Below are positions 1 to 10,333 of a stretch of DNA of 64,000 bases, one piece after another. The DNA is taken from positions 124,001 through 188,000 of the forward strand of contig NZ_JAACFT010000011.1 in NCBI RefSeq assembly GCF_029051685.1, read 5' to 3'. The DNA comes from Bradyrhizobium sp. CSA207 (lineage in GTDB: Bacteria; Pseudomonadota; Alphaproteobacteria; Rhizobiales; Xanthobacteraceae). The notes beneath the pieces are model-generated. The model did no database searches. It was not told where the DNA came from and saw only the letters and a program-made list of their open reading frames with translations. The translations under genes were made by a program, and so were the position numbers. Position 1 is the first letter of the stretch. Every line of letters starts with the position of its first letter.

Positions 1-659
1 CCCCACGGTGTGTGGGCGTCGGTGAAGAAGGTCGGCGCGTAGCGGCCGAGGTAATTTCCTTCGGGGCCGAAGTGATTGTAGACCACGTCGAGAAACACCA
101 TCAGCCCGCGCAGATGCGCTTCGTCGATCAGCGTCTTCAGGTCTTCCGGACGGCCATAGGCGTTGTCGGGCGCATACCACAGCACGCCGTCATAGCCCCA
201 GCCGCGCCGGCCCGCGAAATCCGCAAGCGGCATCAATTCCAGCGCGGTGATGCCGGTCGCAACGAGATGATCGAGCCTGCCGATCATGGCGCGGTAAGTG
301 CCCTCCGCCGTGAACGTGCCGACATGCGTCTCGATCAGCACCGTCTCTTCCCAGGGACGGCCGCGCCAATCGCGCGCGCGCCACGTGAAGGCGTCATGAT
401 CGACCACCTCGCTCGGACCGAACACGTCCTCGGGCTGGAACGCCGAGGCGGGATCGGGCACGTCGATCTCGTCGTCGATTCTGAACTTGTAGGCGCTGCC
501 GGCGGTCAGGCCGGAAATGTCAGCCACGTACCAGCCATCCTGCCGGCGCTGCATCGCATGCCTCCTGTCGAGCAGGAGATCGACGCGTCTTGCCGCCGGG
601 GCCCATAGCCGGAACGATACACCGTCCTTCGTCGGCCTGGCGCCGAAGGATGGCCTCAT
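1..659 (-). CDS. treZ: Malto-oligosyltrehalose trehalohydrolase, C-terminus cut by window edge
   Basis: TreZ hydrolyses maltooligosyl-trehalose to free trehalose, the second step of the TreY/TreZ route from glycogen. About 219 residues are visible. They start MRPSFGARPTKDGVSFRLWAP, a CBM48/E-set N-terminus, and run into the GH13 barrel, with the region I sequence DVVYNHFGPEGNYL and the family motif FFTDAHTPWG at the window edge. The ATG overlaps the TGA of glgX as ATGA, so the two are probably translationally coupled. The frame is open at base 1, so the catalytic Asp and Glu lie outside the window. A treY would be expected further downstream, but that is inference. Confidence 0.9.
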   Translation of the reverse strand, partial: MRPSFGARPTKDGVSFRLWAPAARRVDLLLDRRHAMQRRQDGWYVADISGLTAGSAYKFRIDDEIDVPDPASAFQPEDVFGPSEVVDHDAFTWRARDWRGRPWEETVLIETHVGTFTAEGTYRAMIGRLDHLVATGITALELMPLADFAGRRGWGYDGVLWYAPDNAYGRPEDLKTLIDEAHLRGLMVFLDVVYNHFGPEGNYLGRYAPTFFTDAHTPW

Positions 660-2734
660 AGCGCCCCCGCAAAGGCGAGCACGGAGCGCGGCGGCGCCTT
701 GCTGTCGCTCCCGGGCTGGAAGTCGACCGTGTTCAGCTTGGCCTCGGTCGTGTTGAGGATCTGCTGCCAGCTCTTGTATCCGGTCATTTTGGGCAATTTG
801 AATGCGATCTCTTCGGGCGCGGCGTTCAGAATGATAAAGATCGCAGCCCCGCCGGGTTCCATCGGCCCCATCACATAGGAGAGGAACCGTCCCTCCGGGA
901 AATTCCAGTCGCTTTCCGTCATCTCGTCACCGGCCGGCGTCAGCCACAACACGCCATAGGCGACGCCATCGGCGGGGCGGCCGTCGAGCCAGCGGTGGCT
1001 GCGGAGTTGCGAGAATCGGCGGCGGATGTCGGCGAGATGGGCGACGAAATCGATCATATCGTCGCCGTCCTTGCCGAGATTGTCCCAGCCCACCCAGCCC
1101 ACCTCGTTATCCTGGCAATAGGCGTTGTTGTTGCCGGATTGCGAGTTGCCGACCTCGTCGCCGGCGAGGATCAGGGGAATGCCCTGCGCCAGCATCAGGC
1201 AGGCCAGCACGTTCTTGCGAAGCTGCCGGCGCAGGCTGAGGATTTCCGGATCGTCGGTCGGGCCCTCGACACCGCAATTGTTGCTGTGGTTGTCGCTGGA
1301 GCCGTCGCGGTTGTCCTCGCCGTTGGCCTCGTTGTGCTTCTCGTTGTAGCTGAAGAGGTCGGCGAGGGTGAAACCGTCGTGCACGGTGATGTGGTTGATG
1401 CTGGCGCGCGGCCGCCGCCCGTCATGATTGAATAGATCGGAGGACGCGGTCATGCGGCTGGAAATGTCGCCAATCAGGCTGCCTTCGCCGCTCCAGTAGC
1501 GCCGCATGGCGCTGCGATAGCGGTCGTTCCATTCTGACCATTGCGAGGGAAAGGCGCCGACCTGATAGCCGCCGAGGCCGAGGTCCCAGGGTTCGGCGAC
1601 CAGCTTGACGGTGGCGAGCACAGGATCCTGCCGGACCGCGGTCAGGAACGAGCTGCCGCGATCAAAACCGTTCGGCCCGCGCGCAAGCGTGGTGGCGAGG
1701 TCGAAACGAAAGCCGTCGACGTGGCAGACCTCGACCCAGTAGCGCAGCGAATCCATCACCACCTGAAGCACGCGCGGATGGGTGAGGTTGACCGATGAGC
1801 CGCAGCCGGTGAAATCGTCGTAGTAGCGCGGATTCTCGCGATTCAGCCAGTAATAGGAGGCGTTGTCGATGCCGCGATAGCATAGCGTCGGACCAAGGTG
1901 ATTGCCTTCGGCGGTGTGGTTGTAGACGACGTCCAGCATCACCTCGATGCCGGCATCGTGCAGGCGCGCCACGGTGGTGCGGAAGGAATCCAGGGCATTG
2001 TCCTGGGCGTAGCGCTGCTCCGGCGCGAAGAAGGACAACGTGTTGTAGCCCCAATAATTGGAGAGCTTCTTCTCGACAAGAATGCGATCGTCGACGAAGC
2101 TGTGGATCGGCAGGAGCTCGATCGAGGTGACGCCGAGCTTCTTCAGATGTTCGATCATCGCGGGCGACGACAGGCCGCCATAGGTGCCGCGAAGGTTCGG
2201 CGGCACGTCCGCGCGCCTCTGCGTCAGGCCCCTGACGTGGGCCTCGTAGATGATGGTGTCTTCCCAGGCGATGTGGGGGCGGATCTCGCGGCGGCCCCAG
2301 TTGAAGGTCTCGTCGACGACGACCGCTTTGGGCATGCCGCGGGCATTGTCGCGCCGGTCGAACGACAGATCCTCGCGCGCGCTGCCGGTGCGGTAGGCGA
2401 AATGCGCATCGCTCCAGACCAGCCGTCCGGCGAGCCGCTTGGCATAGGGATCGAGCAGCAGCTTGTTGGCATTGAAACGGTGGCCGTGCTCGGGCTCGTA
2501 GGGGCCGTGCACGCGATAGCCGTAGAGCTGGCCTGGCGAGACGTCGTTGAGATAGCCGTGCCAGACGTCTTCGGTACGCTCCGGCAATTCGACGCGTTCG
2601 AGCTCGCGGCGGCCCTGGCTGTCGAACAGGCACAACTCCACCTTCTGCGCATTGGCGGAGAACAGCGCGAAATTGGTGCCGCGTCCGTCCCAGCTTGCAC
2701 CGAGGCGTGCCGGCGATCCAGCAGTCAGGCGCAT
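656..2734 (-). CDS. glgX: Glycogen debranching enzyme GlgX
   Basis: GlgX hydrolyses alpha-1,6 branches of glycogen limit dextrin in the cytoplasm. The 692-residue protein has the usual length. An N-terminal CBM48 (about 8-100) precedes the GH13 barrel, which shows region I DVVYNHTAEG (268-277), region II GFRFD with nucleophile Asp345, region III LVAEPWD with Glu381, and region IV VHDGF with Asp453, so it looks catalytically complete. It lies 3 bases after glgB and overlaps treZ by ATGA. It probably trims glycogen so that linear chains reach TreY/TreZ and MalQ. Distantly related isoamylases are the only alternative. Confidence 0.95.
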   Translation of the reverse strand: MRLTAGSPARLGASWDGRGTNFALFSANAQKVELCLFDSQGRRELERVELPERTEDVWHGYLNDVSPGQLYGYRVHGPYEPEHGHRFNANKLLLDPYAKRLAGRLVWSDAHFAYRTGSAREDLSFDRRDNARGMPKAVVVDETFNWGRREIRPHIAWEDTIIYEAHVRGLTQRRADVPPNLRGTYGGLSSPAMIEHLKKLGVTSIELLPIHSFVDDRILVEKKLSNYWGYNTLSFFAPEQRYAQDNALDSFRTTVARLHDAGIEVMLDVVYNHTAEGNHLGPTLCYRGIDNASYYWLNRENPRYYDDFTGCGSSVNLTHPRVLQVVMDSLRYWVEVCHVDGFRFDLATTLARGPNGFDRGSSFLTAVRQDPVLATVKLVAEPWDLGLGGYQVGAFPSQWSEWNDRYRSAMRRYWSGEGSLIGDISSRMTASSDLFNHDGRRPRASINHITVHDGFTLADLFSYNEKHNEANGEDNRDGSSDNHSNNCGVEGPTDDPEILSLRRQLRKNVLACLMLAQGIPLILAGDEVGNSQSGNNNAYCQDNEVGWVGWDNLGKDGDDMIDFVAHLADIRRRFSQLRSHRWLDGRPADGVAYGVLWLTPAGDEMTESDWNFPEGRFLSYVMGPMEPGGAAIFIILNAAPEEIAFKLPKMTGYKSWQQILNTTEAKLNTVDFQPGSDSKAPPRSVLAFAGAL

Positions 2735-2737
2735 GGG

Positions 2738-4885
2738 TCAGCTTTCCGGAACGAGGAAGATCGCGGCCAGCGGCGGAATGGTGAGGCGAAGCTCGGGCGC
2801 CTTGCCATTGACGGCATGAACCTCGCCGATGTTTCCGACATTGCTGCCGCCATAATGGGCCGAATCGGAATTGAGCGCTTCTTTCCACTTGCCGGCAAAT
2901 GGCACGCGAACGCGGTAGTTGCGATAGACGTTGGGTGAGAAGTTGACGATCACCAGGCAGCGCGCGTGCTCGTCAAAACCCTTGCGCAGCCAGGCAAACA
3001 CGTTGCGGTTGGCATCATCCGTGATCAGCCATTCGAAGCCGGCGTGGTCGCAATCCATCTGGTGCAGCGCCGGCACTGCGCGATAAAGCCGGTTGAGGTC
3101 GCGGATCAGCGCCTGGACGCCGGAATGGTACTTGTATTCGAGCAGGTGCCAGTCGAGCGACTGGTCGTGATTCCATTCGCGGCTTTGCGCGATTTCCGCG
3201 CCCATGAACAGCAGCTTCTTGCCGGGATGGCCGAACATGAAGCTGTAATAGGCGCGTAAGTTCGCAAAGCGCTGCCACTCGTCGCCGGGCATCCGGCCGA
3301 GGATCGAGCGTTTGCCGTGCACGACCTCGTCATGCGACAGCGGCAGGATGAAGTTCTCCGAGAACGCGTAGTGCAGCCCGAACAGGATTTCGCCGTGATG
3401 ATGCTTGCGGTGGATCGGATCCTTGCTGATGTAGTTCAGCGTGTCGTGCATCCAGCCCATGTTCCACTTGTAGCCGAAGCCAAGCCCGCCGAATTCGACC
3501 GGACGGGAGACCTGCGGCCATGCGGTGGATTCTTCGGCAGCAGTGGTCGCTTGCGGGAATCGGGCGAACAGCTCGGTGTTGAAGCGCCGCAGGAACGCGA
3601 TCGCCTCGATGTTTTCCCGCCCGCCATACTGGTTCGGAATCCACGCGCCCGGCGGGCGGCTGTAATCGAGATACAGCATGGAGGCGACCGCATCGACCCG
3701 CAGGCCATCGATCGCGTAGCGCTCGAGCCAGAACAGCGCGTTCGACACCAGAAAGTTCGTCACTTCGGTGCGGCCGTAATTGTAGATCAGCGTACCCCAG
3801 TCGAGGTGACGGCCCTGCAGCGGGTTGGCGTGCTCGTAGAGCGATGTGCCGTCGAAGCTGCCGAGCCCGTGCGGATCGTCGGGGAAGTGACCGGGCACCC
3901 AGTCGAGCAGCACGCCGACGCCTTCGCGGTGGCAGGCATCGACCAGCGCAGCAAAATCCTCCGGCGTGCCGAAGCGGCTCGTCGGCGCATAAAGGCCGGT
4001 CGGCTGATAGCCCCATGAGCCGTCGAAGGGATGTTCGCTTACGGGCAGGAATTCGAGATGGGTAAAACCCATGTCGCGGGCATAGGCCGGCAGCTGCTCG
4101 GCGAGTTCGCGGTAGGTGAGCCATTCACCGCCGTTCTTGCGCCGCCACGAGCCGAGATGGACCTCGTAGATCGACATCGGCGCCGACAATGCATTGATGC
4201 CGTCCGGCGCCGGGCGGGGCCGCGGCAGATGCGCTTCGTCGAAAACGATGGAGGCTGTCTTCGGACGCAGCTCGCTCGCAAACGCCATCGGGTCGGATTT
4301 CAGCGGCAGCAAGTGTCCGTGCGGACCGACGATCTCGAACTTGTAGTGGTCGCCGGCCTTGGCGTGCGGGATGAACAACTCCCAGTAGCCGGAGCCACGC
4401 ACCCGCATGGGATGGCGCCGCCCGTCCCAGAAGTTGAAATCACCGACCACGGCGACGCGTCGCGCATTCGGCGCCAGCACTACGAAGCCGATGCCGTCGA
4501 CGCCTTCGAGCGTCATCGGATGCGCGCCGAGCTTGTCATAGATGCGCTGATGGGTGCCTTCCCCGAGCAGATAGAGGTCGAAGTCGGTCAGGATCGGCGG
4601 AAAGCGGTAGGCGTCCTCGAACTCGACGACATTGTCGCCGAACTTCGCGCGCAATTGGTAATGCCTGGAGCCGTTGGGCAGGGCGCCGATGAACAGGCCG
4701 GCGTCGTGGACGCGGTCAAGCCTTGCCACCTCGCCATGCTCGCCGACCGCCTCGACGTTGGAGGCCTCGGGGAGAAACGCGCGCACCACGCTCTTCCCGC
4801 CCTCGGGATGCAGCCCGAGATAGTGGAAGGGATCGGAATGGCGGCCCTCGATGATCGCATAGGCCTCGGCGGGCAATTTAGGCAT
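2738..4885 (-). CDS. glgB: 1,4-alpha-glucan branching enzyme GlgB
   Basis: GlgB makes alpha-1,6 branches in glycogen or in GlgE-type alpha-glucan. The 715 residues comprise an N1 module, a CBM48 (about 130-210), the GH13 barrel and a C-terminal beta domain. Visible motifs are [10 protein letters not shown] (region I), GLRVD with nucleophile Asp398, TTAAEES with Glu451, and [12 protein letters not shown] with Asp519. The start overlaps the end of treS by 8 bases, so it is coupled to it. The order glgE-treS/mak-glgB is the arrangement known for the maltose-1-phosphate route in pseudomonads, which supports a role in building branched glucan from trehalose. Confidence 0.96.
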   Translation of the reverse strand: MPKLPAEAYAIIEGRHSDPFHYLGLHPEGGKSVVRAFLPEASNVEAVGEHGEVARLDRVHDAGLFIGALPNGSRHYQLRAKFGDNVVEFEDAYRFPPILTDFDLYLLGEGTHQRIYDKLGAHPMTLEGVDGIGFVVLAPNARRVAVVGDFNFWDGRRHPMRVRGSGYWELFIPHAKAGDHYKFEIVGPHGHLLPLKSDPMAFASELRPKTASIVFDEAHLPRPRPAPDGINALSAPMSIYEVHLGSWRRKNGGEWLTYRELAEQLPAYARDMGFTHLEFLPVSEHPFDGSWGYQPTGLYAPTSRFGTPEDFAALVDACHREGVGVLLDWVPGHFPDDPHGLGSFDGTSLYEHANPLQGRHLDWGTLIYNYGRTEVTNFLVSNALFWLERYAIDGLRVDAVASMLYLDYSRPPGAWIPNQYGGRENIEAIAFLRRFNTELFARFPQATTAAEESTAWPQVSRPVEFGGLGFGYKWNMGWMHDTLNYISKDPIHRKHHHGEILFGLHYAFSENFILPLSHDEVVHGKRSILGRMPGDEWQRFANLRAYYSFMFGHPGKKLLFMGAEIAQSREWNHDQSLDWHLLEYKYHSGVQALIRDLNRLYRAVPALHQMDCDHAGFEWLITDDANRNVFAWLRKGFDEHARCLVIVNFSPNVYRNYRVRVPFAGKWKEALNSDSAHYGGSNVGNIGEVHAVNGKAPELRLTIPPLAAIFLVPES

Positions 4886-7800
4886 GGGCTTCGCTCTCGG
4901 TATCGGACAGAATGCGAAGCAGTCCGCTCAGCGGCGCATGGAGCCCTTCCGGCCGGTGGGACAGCTCGTATTCTACTTCGTCGAACGCTTGATCAAGCAG
5001 GAAAAACCTTAACAGGCCTTCCGCGGAATGCGGGTCTTCCGGCCATAGCCGCCGATCGGTCATGGCCTCGCGGTACACGGACAGGAACGTCGAGGTGGCG
5101 CGCTCGCGCCACTCGCCGAGCGCGGCTGCGATCCGCTCCTGCTCGTCGGAGGGTCCCGAGAACGCACGGGTGAGCGCCGCGGCGGCCGACAGATCGATCG
5201 AGCGGATCAGGCCGGCGACATCGCGCGCGGCCGGCGCCTTGCGTCGCTTGTCGGCCAGGGGAAGACGTGGATCGCCGTCGAAATCGATGATGAAGATATC
5301 GTCCTTCACGATCAAAGTTTGCCCAAGGCGGAAGTCGCCATGATGACGGATGTTCAACCCGCCTATGTCGGGTGGCAATAGCGCATCTAGCCGGTCGGAC
5401 AGACCCGCGCGCGCCGTGGCGAGCTGATCGACCAGCGGCCGGTCGGCTTCGCGCAGGCCCTCGCGGCTTTCGATCAGCCGCTCGAAAACGTGCTCGGCGC
5501 GTGTCTTGAGGTCCGACGTCCAGTGCTCGACGTGTGCCGGGCTGATTGGCTCGGCGGCGAGATCGCCGGGCTTTGCGGCGGCGAGCGCGATATGCAACTC
5601 GGCGAGCCGTCGGCCGGTCTGCGCCAGATGGTGCAGATAAGGCGCCTGGTCCGGGTTCGCAGGGGACGTCTCCTCCGCCGGCAGCAGGCGCTGCTCATCC
5701 ACGTAGCGGTCGAGAAAGGCCGCGGTCACGGCCCAGCCGTCGCCCTGGTTCTCGACATAGGCATGCAGGACACCGATCGCGCTGCGCTGGTCGCCTTCGA
5801 CCAATTCGGCCGTGCCGAGCAGCGCCGGCGTGTTGGCGAAGCGCGCAACCTCGGTCAGATAGCGGCCGATCTCGATCTCGGGATTGATGCCGCTTTCGAG
5901 CCGGCGATAGATCTTGGCAACGTATTGGTTGTCGACCAGGGCGGTGCTGTTCGACTGTTCGATCGCGCGAATACGCTCGGGTTCCTTGACGGTGTATTCG
6001 GAGAACAGGCTGGTCGGCTTGAACTCCAGCCGCAGATTGTTCTCCTCCACGACCAGGTGCTGCGACAGGTTGCGCAGGAACAGGCCGATGAAGATCTGGT
6101 CGGTCGCGACATCGAGCAGCGTGCCCTCGCGCGCGCCCTGGCGCACGGCGGCGAGCGCTTTCGGATTGAAGCGTTCGCGGTCGAAGCGCACCCACTCGAT
6201 CTGCATCGGCAGTACAAAGCGCGTCGCGACGCCATATTGCGCCGCTTCGAAGAACGCGATCCACGGCCGGTTGTCGCCGATGTCGCAGAACGGAATCGCC
6301 GACGTCAGCGTGGGCCGAATCTGCCGCGGATTGTGCTCGGGATACCACCGCGTCCGCGACAAAAATCCCGGCAGCACGTCGCGCTCGAACACGCCGCGTT
6401 CGCGCGCGAGCGAGACCCAGGTCGAGTTGAGCGGCACCACCAGCGTCTCGAATTCCGGCACCGCCCGCGGGATCACCGGCTCGGACTTGTCGCGCTCCAG
6501 CAGCTGGAACCAGTAGAAGCCGTAGGGACCCAGCGTGATCATGTAGGGCAGCTCGCCGATCGCGGGGAAGCGGGTGCGGCCGAGCATCTCTTGCGGAATG
6601 CGGTCCTTCCACGGCGACAGGTCGAGCTCGGTCGCCTGCGCGGCGCGCGAGAGGTTGGCGACGCAGAGGATCACCTCGTCGCGATACTGCCGGATATAGG
6701 CGAGCACGGCGCGATTGGACGGGCGGATGAAGGTCATGGTGCCGCGGCCGAAGGCCAGCGTCGACTTGCGTACCGAGATCAGCCGCTTGGTCGCGCTGAG
6801 CAGCGAGGACAGGCTGCGCGATTGCGCCTCGACGTTCACCGATTCGTAGCCGTAGACCGGGTCCATGATCGGCGGCGCATAGAGGCGGGCCGGATCGGCG
6901 CGGGAGAAGCCGCCATTGCGGTCCGGGCTCCACTGCATCGGCGTGCGCACGCCGTTGCGGTCGCCGAGATAGATGTTGTCGCCCATGCCGATCTCGTCGC
7001 CGTAATAGATGATCGGCGTGCCCGGGAACGACAGCAACAGCGAGTTCATCAGCTCGATCTTGCGGCGGTCGTTGTCCATCAGCGGCGCAAGGCGCCGGCG
7101 GATGCCGACATTGATGCGGGCCCGCGGGTCGTTGGCATAGGTGGTCCAGAGATAGTCGCGTTCGACGTCTGTAACCATTTCCAGCGTCAGTTCGTCGTGG
7201 TTACGCAGGAACAGCGCCCATTGGCAGCTTGCGGGAATGTCCGGGGTCTGGCGCAGGATGTCGGTGATCGGAAAGCGGTCTTCTTGCGCGATCGCCATGT
7301 AGATGCGGGGCATCAGCGGGAAGTGATAGGCCATGTGGCACTCGTCGCCGCGGCCGAAATATTCCTGCACGTCCTCGGGCCATTGATTGGCTTCGGCCAG
7401 CAGCAGCTTGCCTTTGGAGTAGGCGTCCAGCTCCTGGCGCAGGCGCTTAATGATCGCATGCGTCTCGGGGAGGTTCTCGTTCGACGTCCCCTCGCGCTCG
7501 CACAGATAGGGGATCGCGTCGAGGCGGAAGCCGTCGACGCCGGCATCGAGCCAGCGCTTCATCACCTGGATGAGGGCGCTGACGACGCGCGGATTGTCGA
7601 AATTGAGATCCGGCTGGTGCGAGAAGAAACGGTGCCAGTAAAACGCGCCGGCCTCGGTATCCCAGGTCCAGTTCGATTTCTCGGTGTCGGTGAAGATGAT
7701 ACGCGTGCCCTGGTATTTCTGGTCGTTGTCGCTCCAGACATACCAGTTGCGGGCGCTCGAGCCTGCCGGGCTGCGCCGTGCGCGCTTGAACCAATTGTGC

Positions 7801-8171
7801 TGATCGGAGGTGTGGTTGACGACGAGCTCGGTGATCACCCGCAAGCCGCGCCGTTGCGCCTCCTGGATGAAGCGCTTGAAATCCTTCATCGTCCCGAAAT
7901 CGGGATTGACCGCGCCGTAATCGGCGATGTCGTAGCCGTCGTCGCGGCCGGGTGAGGGGTAGAACGGCAACAGCCACAGCGCGGTGACGCCGAGATCCTG
8001 GAGATAGGCCAGCTTCTCGGTCAGCCCGGCGAAATCGCCGATGCCGTCATTGTTGCTGTCGGCGAAAGCCTTGACGTGAAGCTGATAGATGATGGCGTCC
8101 TTGTACCAGAGCTCATCCACGATCTCGGCAGCGTCAGCCTTCTTGGTGTCGACGGAAGACAATACATTCAT
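4878..8171 (-). CDS. treS: Trehalose synthase-maltokinase fusion (TreS-Mak)
   Basis: This two-domain enzyme interconverts trehalose and maltose (TreS) and phosphorylates maltose to maltose-1-phosphate (Mak/Pep2). The N-terminal GH13 part (about 20-560) has [13 protein letters not shown] with Asp218, LLAEANQ with Glu260 and LRNHDE with Asp326. The C-terminal aminoglycoside-kinase-like part has HHGDFRLGQ (catalytic loop) and IIDFDGDP (metal site). I start at the ATG at 8171 (1097 aa), because an AAGGG lies just upstream over the stop of the preceding gene. A start at 8252 would run well into the glgE-like gene. It provides the maltose-1-phosphate that a true GlgE would polymerise. Confidence 0.94.
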   Translation of the reverse strand: MNVLSSVDTKKADAAEIVDELWYKDAIIYQLHVKAFADSNNDGIGDFAGLTEKLAYLQDLGVTALWLLPFYPSPGRDDGYDIADYGAVNPDFGTMKDFKRFIQEAQRRGLRVITELVVNHTSDQHNWFKRARRSPAGSSARNWYVWSDNDQKYQGTRIIFTDTEKSNWTWDTEAGAFYWHRFFSHQPDLNFDNPRVVSALIQVMKRWLDAGVDGFRLDAIPYLCEREGTSNENLPETHAIIKRLRQELDAYSKGKLLLAEANQWPEDVQEYFGRGDECHMAYHFPLMPRIYMAIAQEDRFPITDILRQTPDIPASCQWALFLRNHDELTLEMVTDVERDYLWTTYANDPRARINVGIRRRLAPLMDNDRRKIELMNSLLLSFPGTPIIYYGDEIGMGDNIYLGDRNGVRTPMQWSPDRNGGFSRADPARLYAPPIMDPVYGYESVNVEAQSRSLSSLLSATKRLISVRKSTLAFGRGTMTFIRPSNRAVLAYIRQYRDEVILCVANLSRAAQATELDLSPWKDRIPQEMLGRTRFPAIGELPYMITLGPYGFYWFQLLERDKSEPVIPRAVPEFETLVVPLNSTWVSLARERGVFERDVLPGFLSRTRWYPEHNPRQIRPTLTSAIPFCDIGDNRPWIAFFEAAQYGVATRFVLPMQIEWVRFDRERFNPKALAAVRQGAREGTLLDVATDQIFIGLFLRNLSQHLVVEENNLRLEFKPTSLFSEYTVKEPERIRAIEQSNSTALVDNQYVAKIYRRLESGINPEIEIGRYLTEVARFANTPALLGTAELVEGDQRSAIGVLHAYVENQGDGWAVTAAFLDRYVDEQRLLPAEETSPANPDQAPYLHHLAQTGRRLAELHIALAAAKPGDLAAEPISPAHVEHWTSDLKTRAEHVFERLIESREGLREADRPLVDQLATARAGLSDRLDALLPPDIGGLNIRHHGDFRLGQTLIVKDDIFIIDFDGDPRLPLADKRRKAPAARDVAGLIRSIDLSAAAALTRAFSGPSDEQERIAAALGEWRERATSTFLSVYREAMTDRRLWPEDPHSAEGLLRFFLLDQAFDEVEYELSHRPEGLHAPLSGLLRILSDTESEAHA

Positions 8172-8182
8172 GGCGTGCGCCC

Positions 8183-10129
8183 TTACGCCAGGCAGCGGAA
8201 CAAGAGCGCAGGATCGCGGTCGGGATCGATACGCAACCTGATGCCGCCCCATTCGATGCGGGACTGTTCGCCGGTGAGGACATTTTCGAGTACGGTGACG
8301 TGGCGGCGCTCGCCGCCGAAGTCGACGGTGAGGTCGCCGAGCGGCAACCAGGATTCGCGCGCATGGCCCGTGAGCGCGATCGCGGCGACGATGGTGTTCG
8401 CCGGATCGGCTGCCTCCTTCACGAAGGCGATCGTCTCGCCATCCTCGATGCCGAGGAAGCGCAGATTGGCGGTCTGCTGGAGCGCGGCGTTTTCGTTGCG
8501 GATCCGGTTCAGCTCGGTGATGTAGCTCTTGATATTGCCCGCCTTGTCCCAGTCGCGCTGCCGGATCTGATACTTCTCGGAATCGAGATATTCTTCGCGG
8601 CCGGGGATGGCATCATGCTCGAGCAGCTCGAACCCACTGTAGATGCCGTAATTGCCGGACAGCGTCGCGGCCAACGCAACGCGCGATTTGAAGGCCCAGG
8701 CTTCGCCGCTCTGGAGGTGATAGGGCAGGAGGTCGGGCGTGTTGAGGAACAGGTTCGGCCGATAGAAGTCCCGCTCGGGATAGCGGGTGATCTCGCCGAG
8801 ATATTGCTCGAGCTCCCACTTCTCGGTGCGCCACGGAAAATAAGTGAACGATTGCGTAAAGCCGAGCTTTGCCAGGCCCTTCATCAGCTTCGGACGTGCG
8901 TAGGTCTTGGAGAACAGGATCACCTCGGGATAGCGGCGGCGGATGTCACGGATCAGCCATTCCCAGAACTGGAACGGCGCCGTGTCGTGATTGTCGATGG
9001 CGAAGATGGTCACGCCATGGTCGATCCAGAACAGCATGGCGTCGCGGAACGCATTCCACAGCCCGATCCTGTCGACGGATGTGAAATCGGGGATGACGAT
9101 ATCCGGATAGGGCCCGTCGGCGGTTCGCACCGAGCGGTCCGGCCGCCACTTGAACCATTCCGGATGCTGCGTCAGCCAGGGATGGTCAGGCGAGCACTGC
9201 ACGGCGAAGTCGAGCGCGAGCTCCAGGCCGTATTCGAGGCAGGTCGCGACCAGCGCGCGGAAATCCTCGATCGTGCCGAGCTCGGGATGCAGTACGTCGT
9301 GCCCGCCCTCAGCGGCACCGATGGCATAAGGCGAACCGGGATCGCCTTCGGCCGCCACCTGTGAATTGTTGCGGCCCTTGCGGCGGGTGCGGCCGATCGG
9401 GTGGATCGGCGTGAAGTAGAGCACGTCGAAACCCATCGCGGCGATGTCGGGCACGCGCGCGATGCAGTCTCTCAGCGTGCCGTGCTGGCCCGGTACCTGG
9501 CTCTGGCTGCGCGGCATCATCTGATACCAGGCGCTGAAGCGCGCCTTGTCGCGGTCGACGATCAGGGGCAAGGGCGGCGAGCGGGTCAGGTCGGGCCGCG
9601 GCTGGCTCTCCGCCATGGCCTTGCCGAGCTCGGCCGCGAGCAGAGGCATGACTTCGCCGGTCTGAAGATAGTCCTCGCACTGTCTGACGATGACATCAGC
9701 GGCGTCCTGCCGGGCGCCATGCGCCTTGGTCAGGAGGCCGGCGCCTTCGATCGCGTCGAGTGTGATATCCACGCCGGAGAGCTGCTTTCGCGCGAGGGCA
9801 TGACGCCAGGTTGCGAATTCGTCGGTCCAGGCTTCGATGGCATAAACATATTGACCGGGTTCGACCGGAGTGAACGTGCCGGACCATCGGTCATTGTCGT
9901 GATGGACCATCGGCTCGCTCCGCCATTCCCGGTCCTGTTCGCCGCGCCAGACCAGCGCGGCGCCGACCACGTCGTTGCCGTCGCGATAGATGTCGGCCCA
10001 CACCTCGACCCGTTCGCCCGCGATCCGTTTCACGGCAAAGCGGCCGCCATCGATCGACGGATAGATGTCTTCGATGAGAAAAGCACCGCCGGCTGCGGCA
10101 CTCTCGACAGTTTGAATTGTCTTGTTCAC
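8183..10129 (-). CDS. GlgE-like maltosyltransferase homologue with altered active site
   Basis: The 648-residue protein aligns over its length with GlgE (alpha-1,4-glucan:maltose-1-phosphate maltosyltransferase, GH13_3): an N-terminal E-set domain, the barrel with FTPIHPIG and [21 protein letters not shown], and a C-terminal beta domain. As I recall the family, canonical GlgE has FRVDNPHTKP around the nucleophile and FLAEAFTRP around the general acid. Here these read [10 protein letters not shown] (Asp379 kept, Arg replaced by Ala377) and LFSKTYARP (Glu replaced by Lys408). NTPD with Asp466 is kept. The usual KYQDIYP motif is YPDIVIP. It heads the treS-glgB-glgX-treZ operon. It may be inactive, regulatory or catalytically repurposed, and the automatic name GlgE is not safe. 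Confidence 0.85.
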   Translation of the reverse strand: MNKTIQTVESAAAGGAFLIEDIYPSIDGGRFAVKRIAGERVEVWADIYRDGNDVVGAALVWRGEQDREWRSEPMVHHDNDRWSGTFTPVEPGQYVYAIEAWTDEFATWRHALARKQLSGVDITLDAIEGAGLLTKAHGARQDAADVIVRQCEDYLQTGEVMPLLAAELGKAMAESQPRPDLTRSPPLPLIVDRDKARFSAWYQMMPRSQSQVPGQHGTLRDCIARVPDIAAMGFDVLYFTPIHPIGRTRRKGRNNSQVAAEGDPGSPYAIGAAEGGHDVLHPELGTIEDFRALVATCLEYGLELALDFAVQCSPDHPWLTQHPEWFKWRPDRSVRTADGPYPDIVIPDFTSVDRIGLWNAFRDAMLFWIDHGVTIFAIDNHDTAPFQFWEWLIRDIRRRYPEVILFSKTYARPKLMKGLAKLGFTQSFTYFPWRTEKWELEQYLGEITRYPERDFYRPNLFLNTPDLLPYHLQSGEAWAFKSRVALAATLSGNYGIYSGFELLEHDAIPGREEYLDSEKYQIRQRDWDKAGNIKSYITELNRIRNENAALQQTANLRFLGIEDGETIAFVKEAADPANTIVAAIALTGHARESWLPLGDLTVDFGGERRHVTVLENVLTGEQSRIEWGGIRLRIDPDRDPALLFRCLA

Positions 10130-10333
10130 GGTGATGCCATTGACAAGAAAGCAGGCGCCCGTTTCCCTTATCGGGAACCTATGCTTGATACCTATATAGA
10201 AAGCCGCTTGTGTGTCATTAGTTCCCCCTGGGAACGGGAGGCGCGGTTTGCGAGTTAACCTTGGCTAACGTCCTCCGCGACCTCATAAAATCGATGCCCC
10301 CGGCCAAAGAGTGGCCTGCAAGCTGCGTGCCGA
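10130..10333. promoter_or_regulatory. Divergent control region between glgE-like gene and malQ
   Basis: These 204 bases separate two divergent glucan operons. They contain three GGGAAC hexamers: one at 10173-10178, and two forming the inverted repeat GTTCCC-CCT-GGGAAC at 10221-10235. The right arm belongs to an EcfG-like promoter facing malQ. On the other strand the left arm is not followed by a good -10 for the glgE-like gene. No convincing sigma-70 promoter for the minus-strand operon was found by eye. Confidence 0.5.
10231..10256 (+). promoter_or_regulatory. Candidate EcfG stress promoter for malQ
   Basis: GGAAC at 10231-10235 and GTT at 10254-10256 are separated by 18 bases (GGAAC-N17-aGTT). 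The known alphaproteobacterial EcfG promoter is GGAAC-N16/17-CGTT. Transcription would start near 10265, about 70 bases before the malQ ATG. Confidence 0.5.

Noticed and set aside
5490..7955. Long plus-strand open frame (821 aa) opposite treS-maltokinase
   Set aside because: It is antisense to a clearly conserved enzyme, rich in Arg/Ala/Asp/Val, lacks any family motif, and results from high GC at third codon positions.
8172..8252. Upstream extension of treS start to 8252
   Set aside because: It would overlap the preceding GlgE-like gene by about 70 bases and adds an Arg-rich, unconserved N-terminus.
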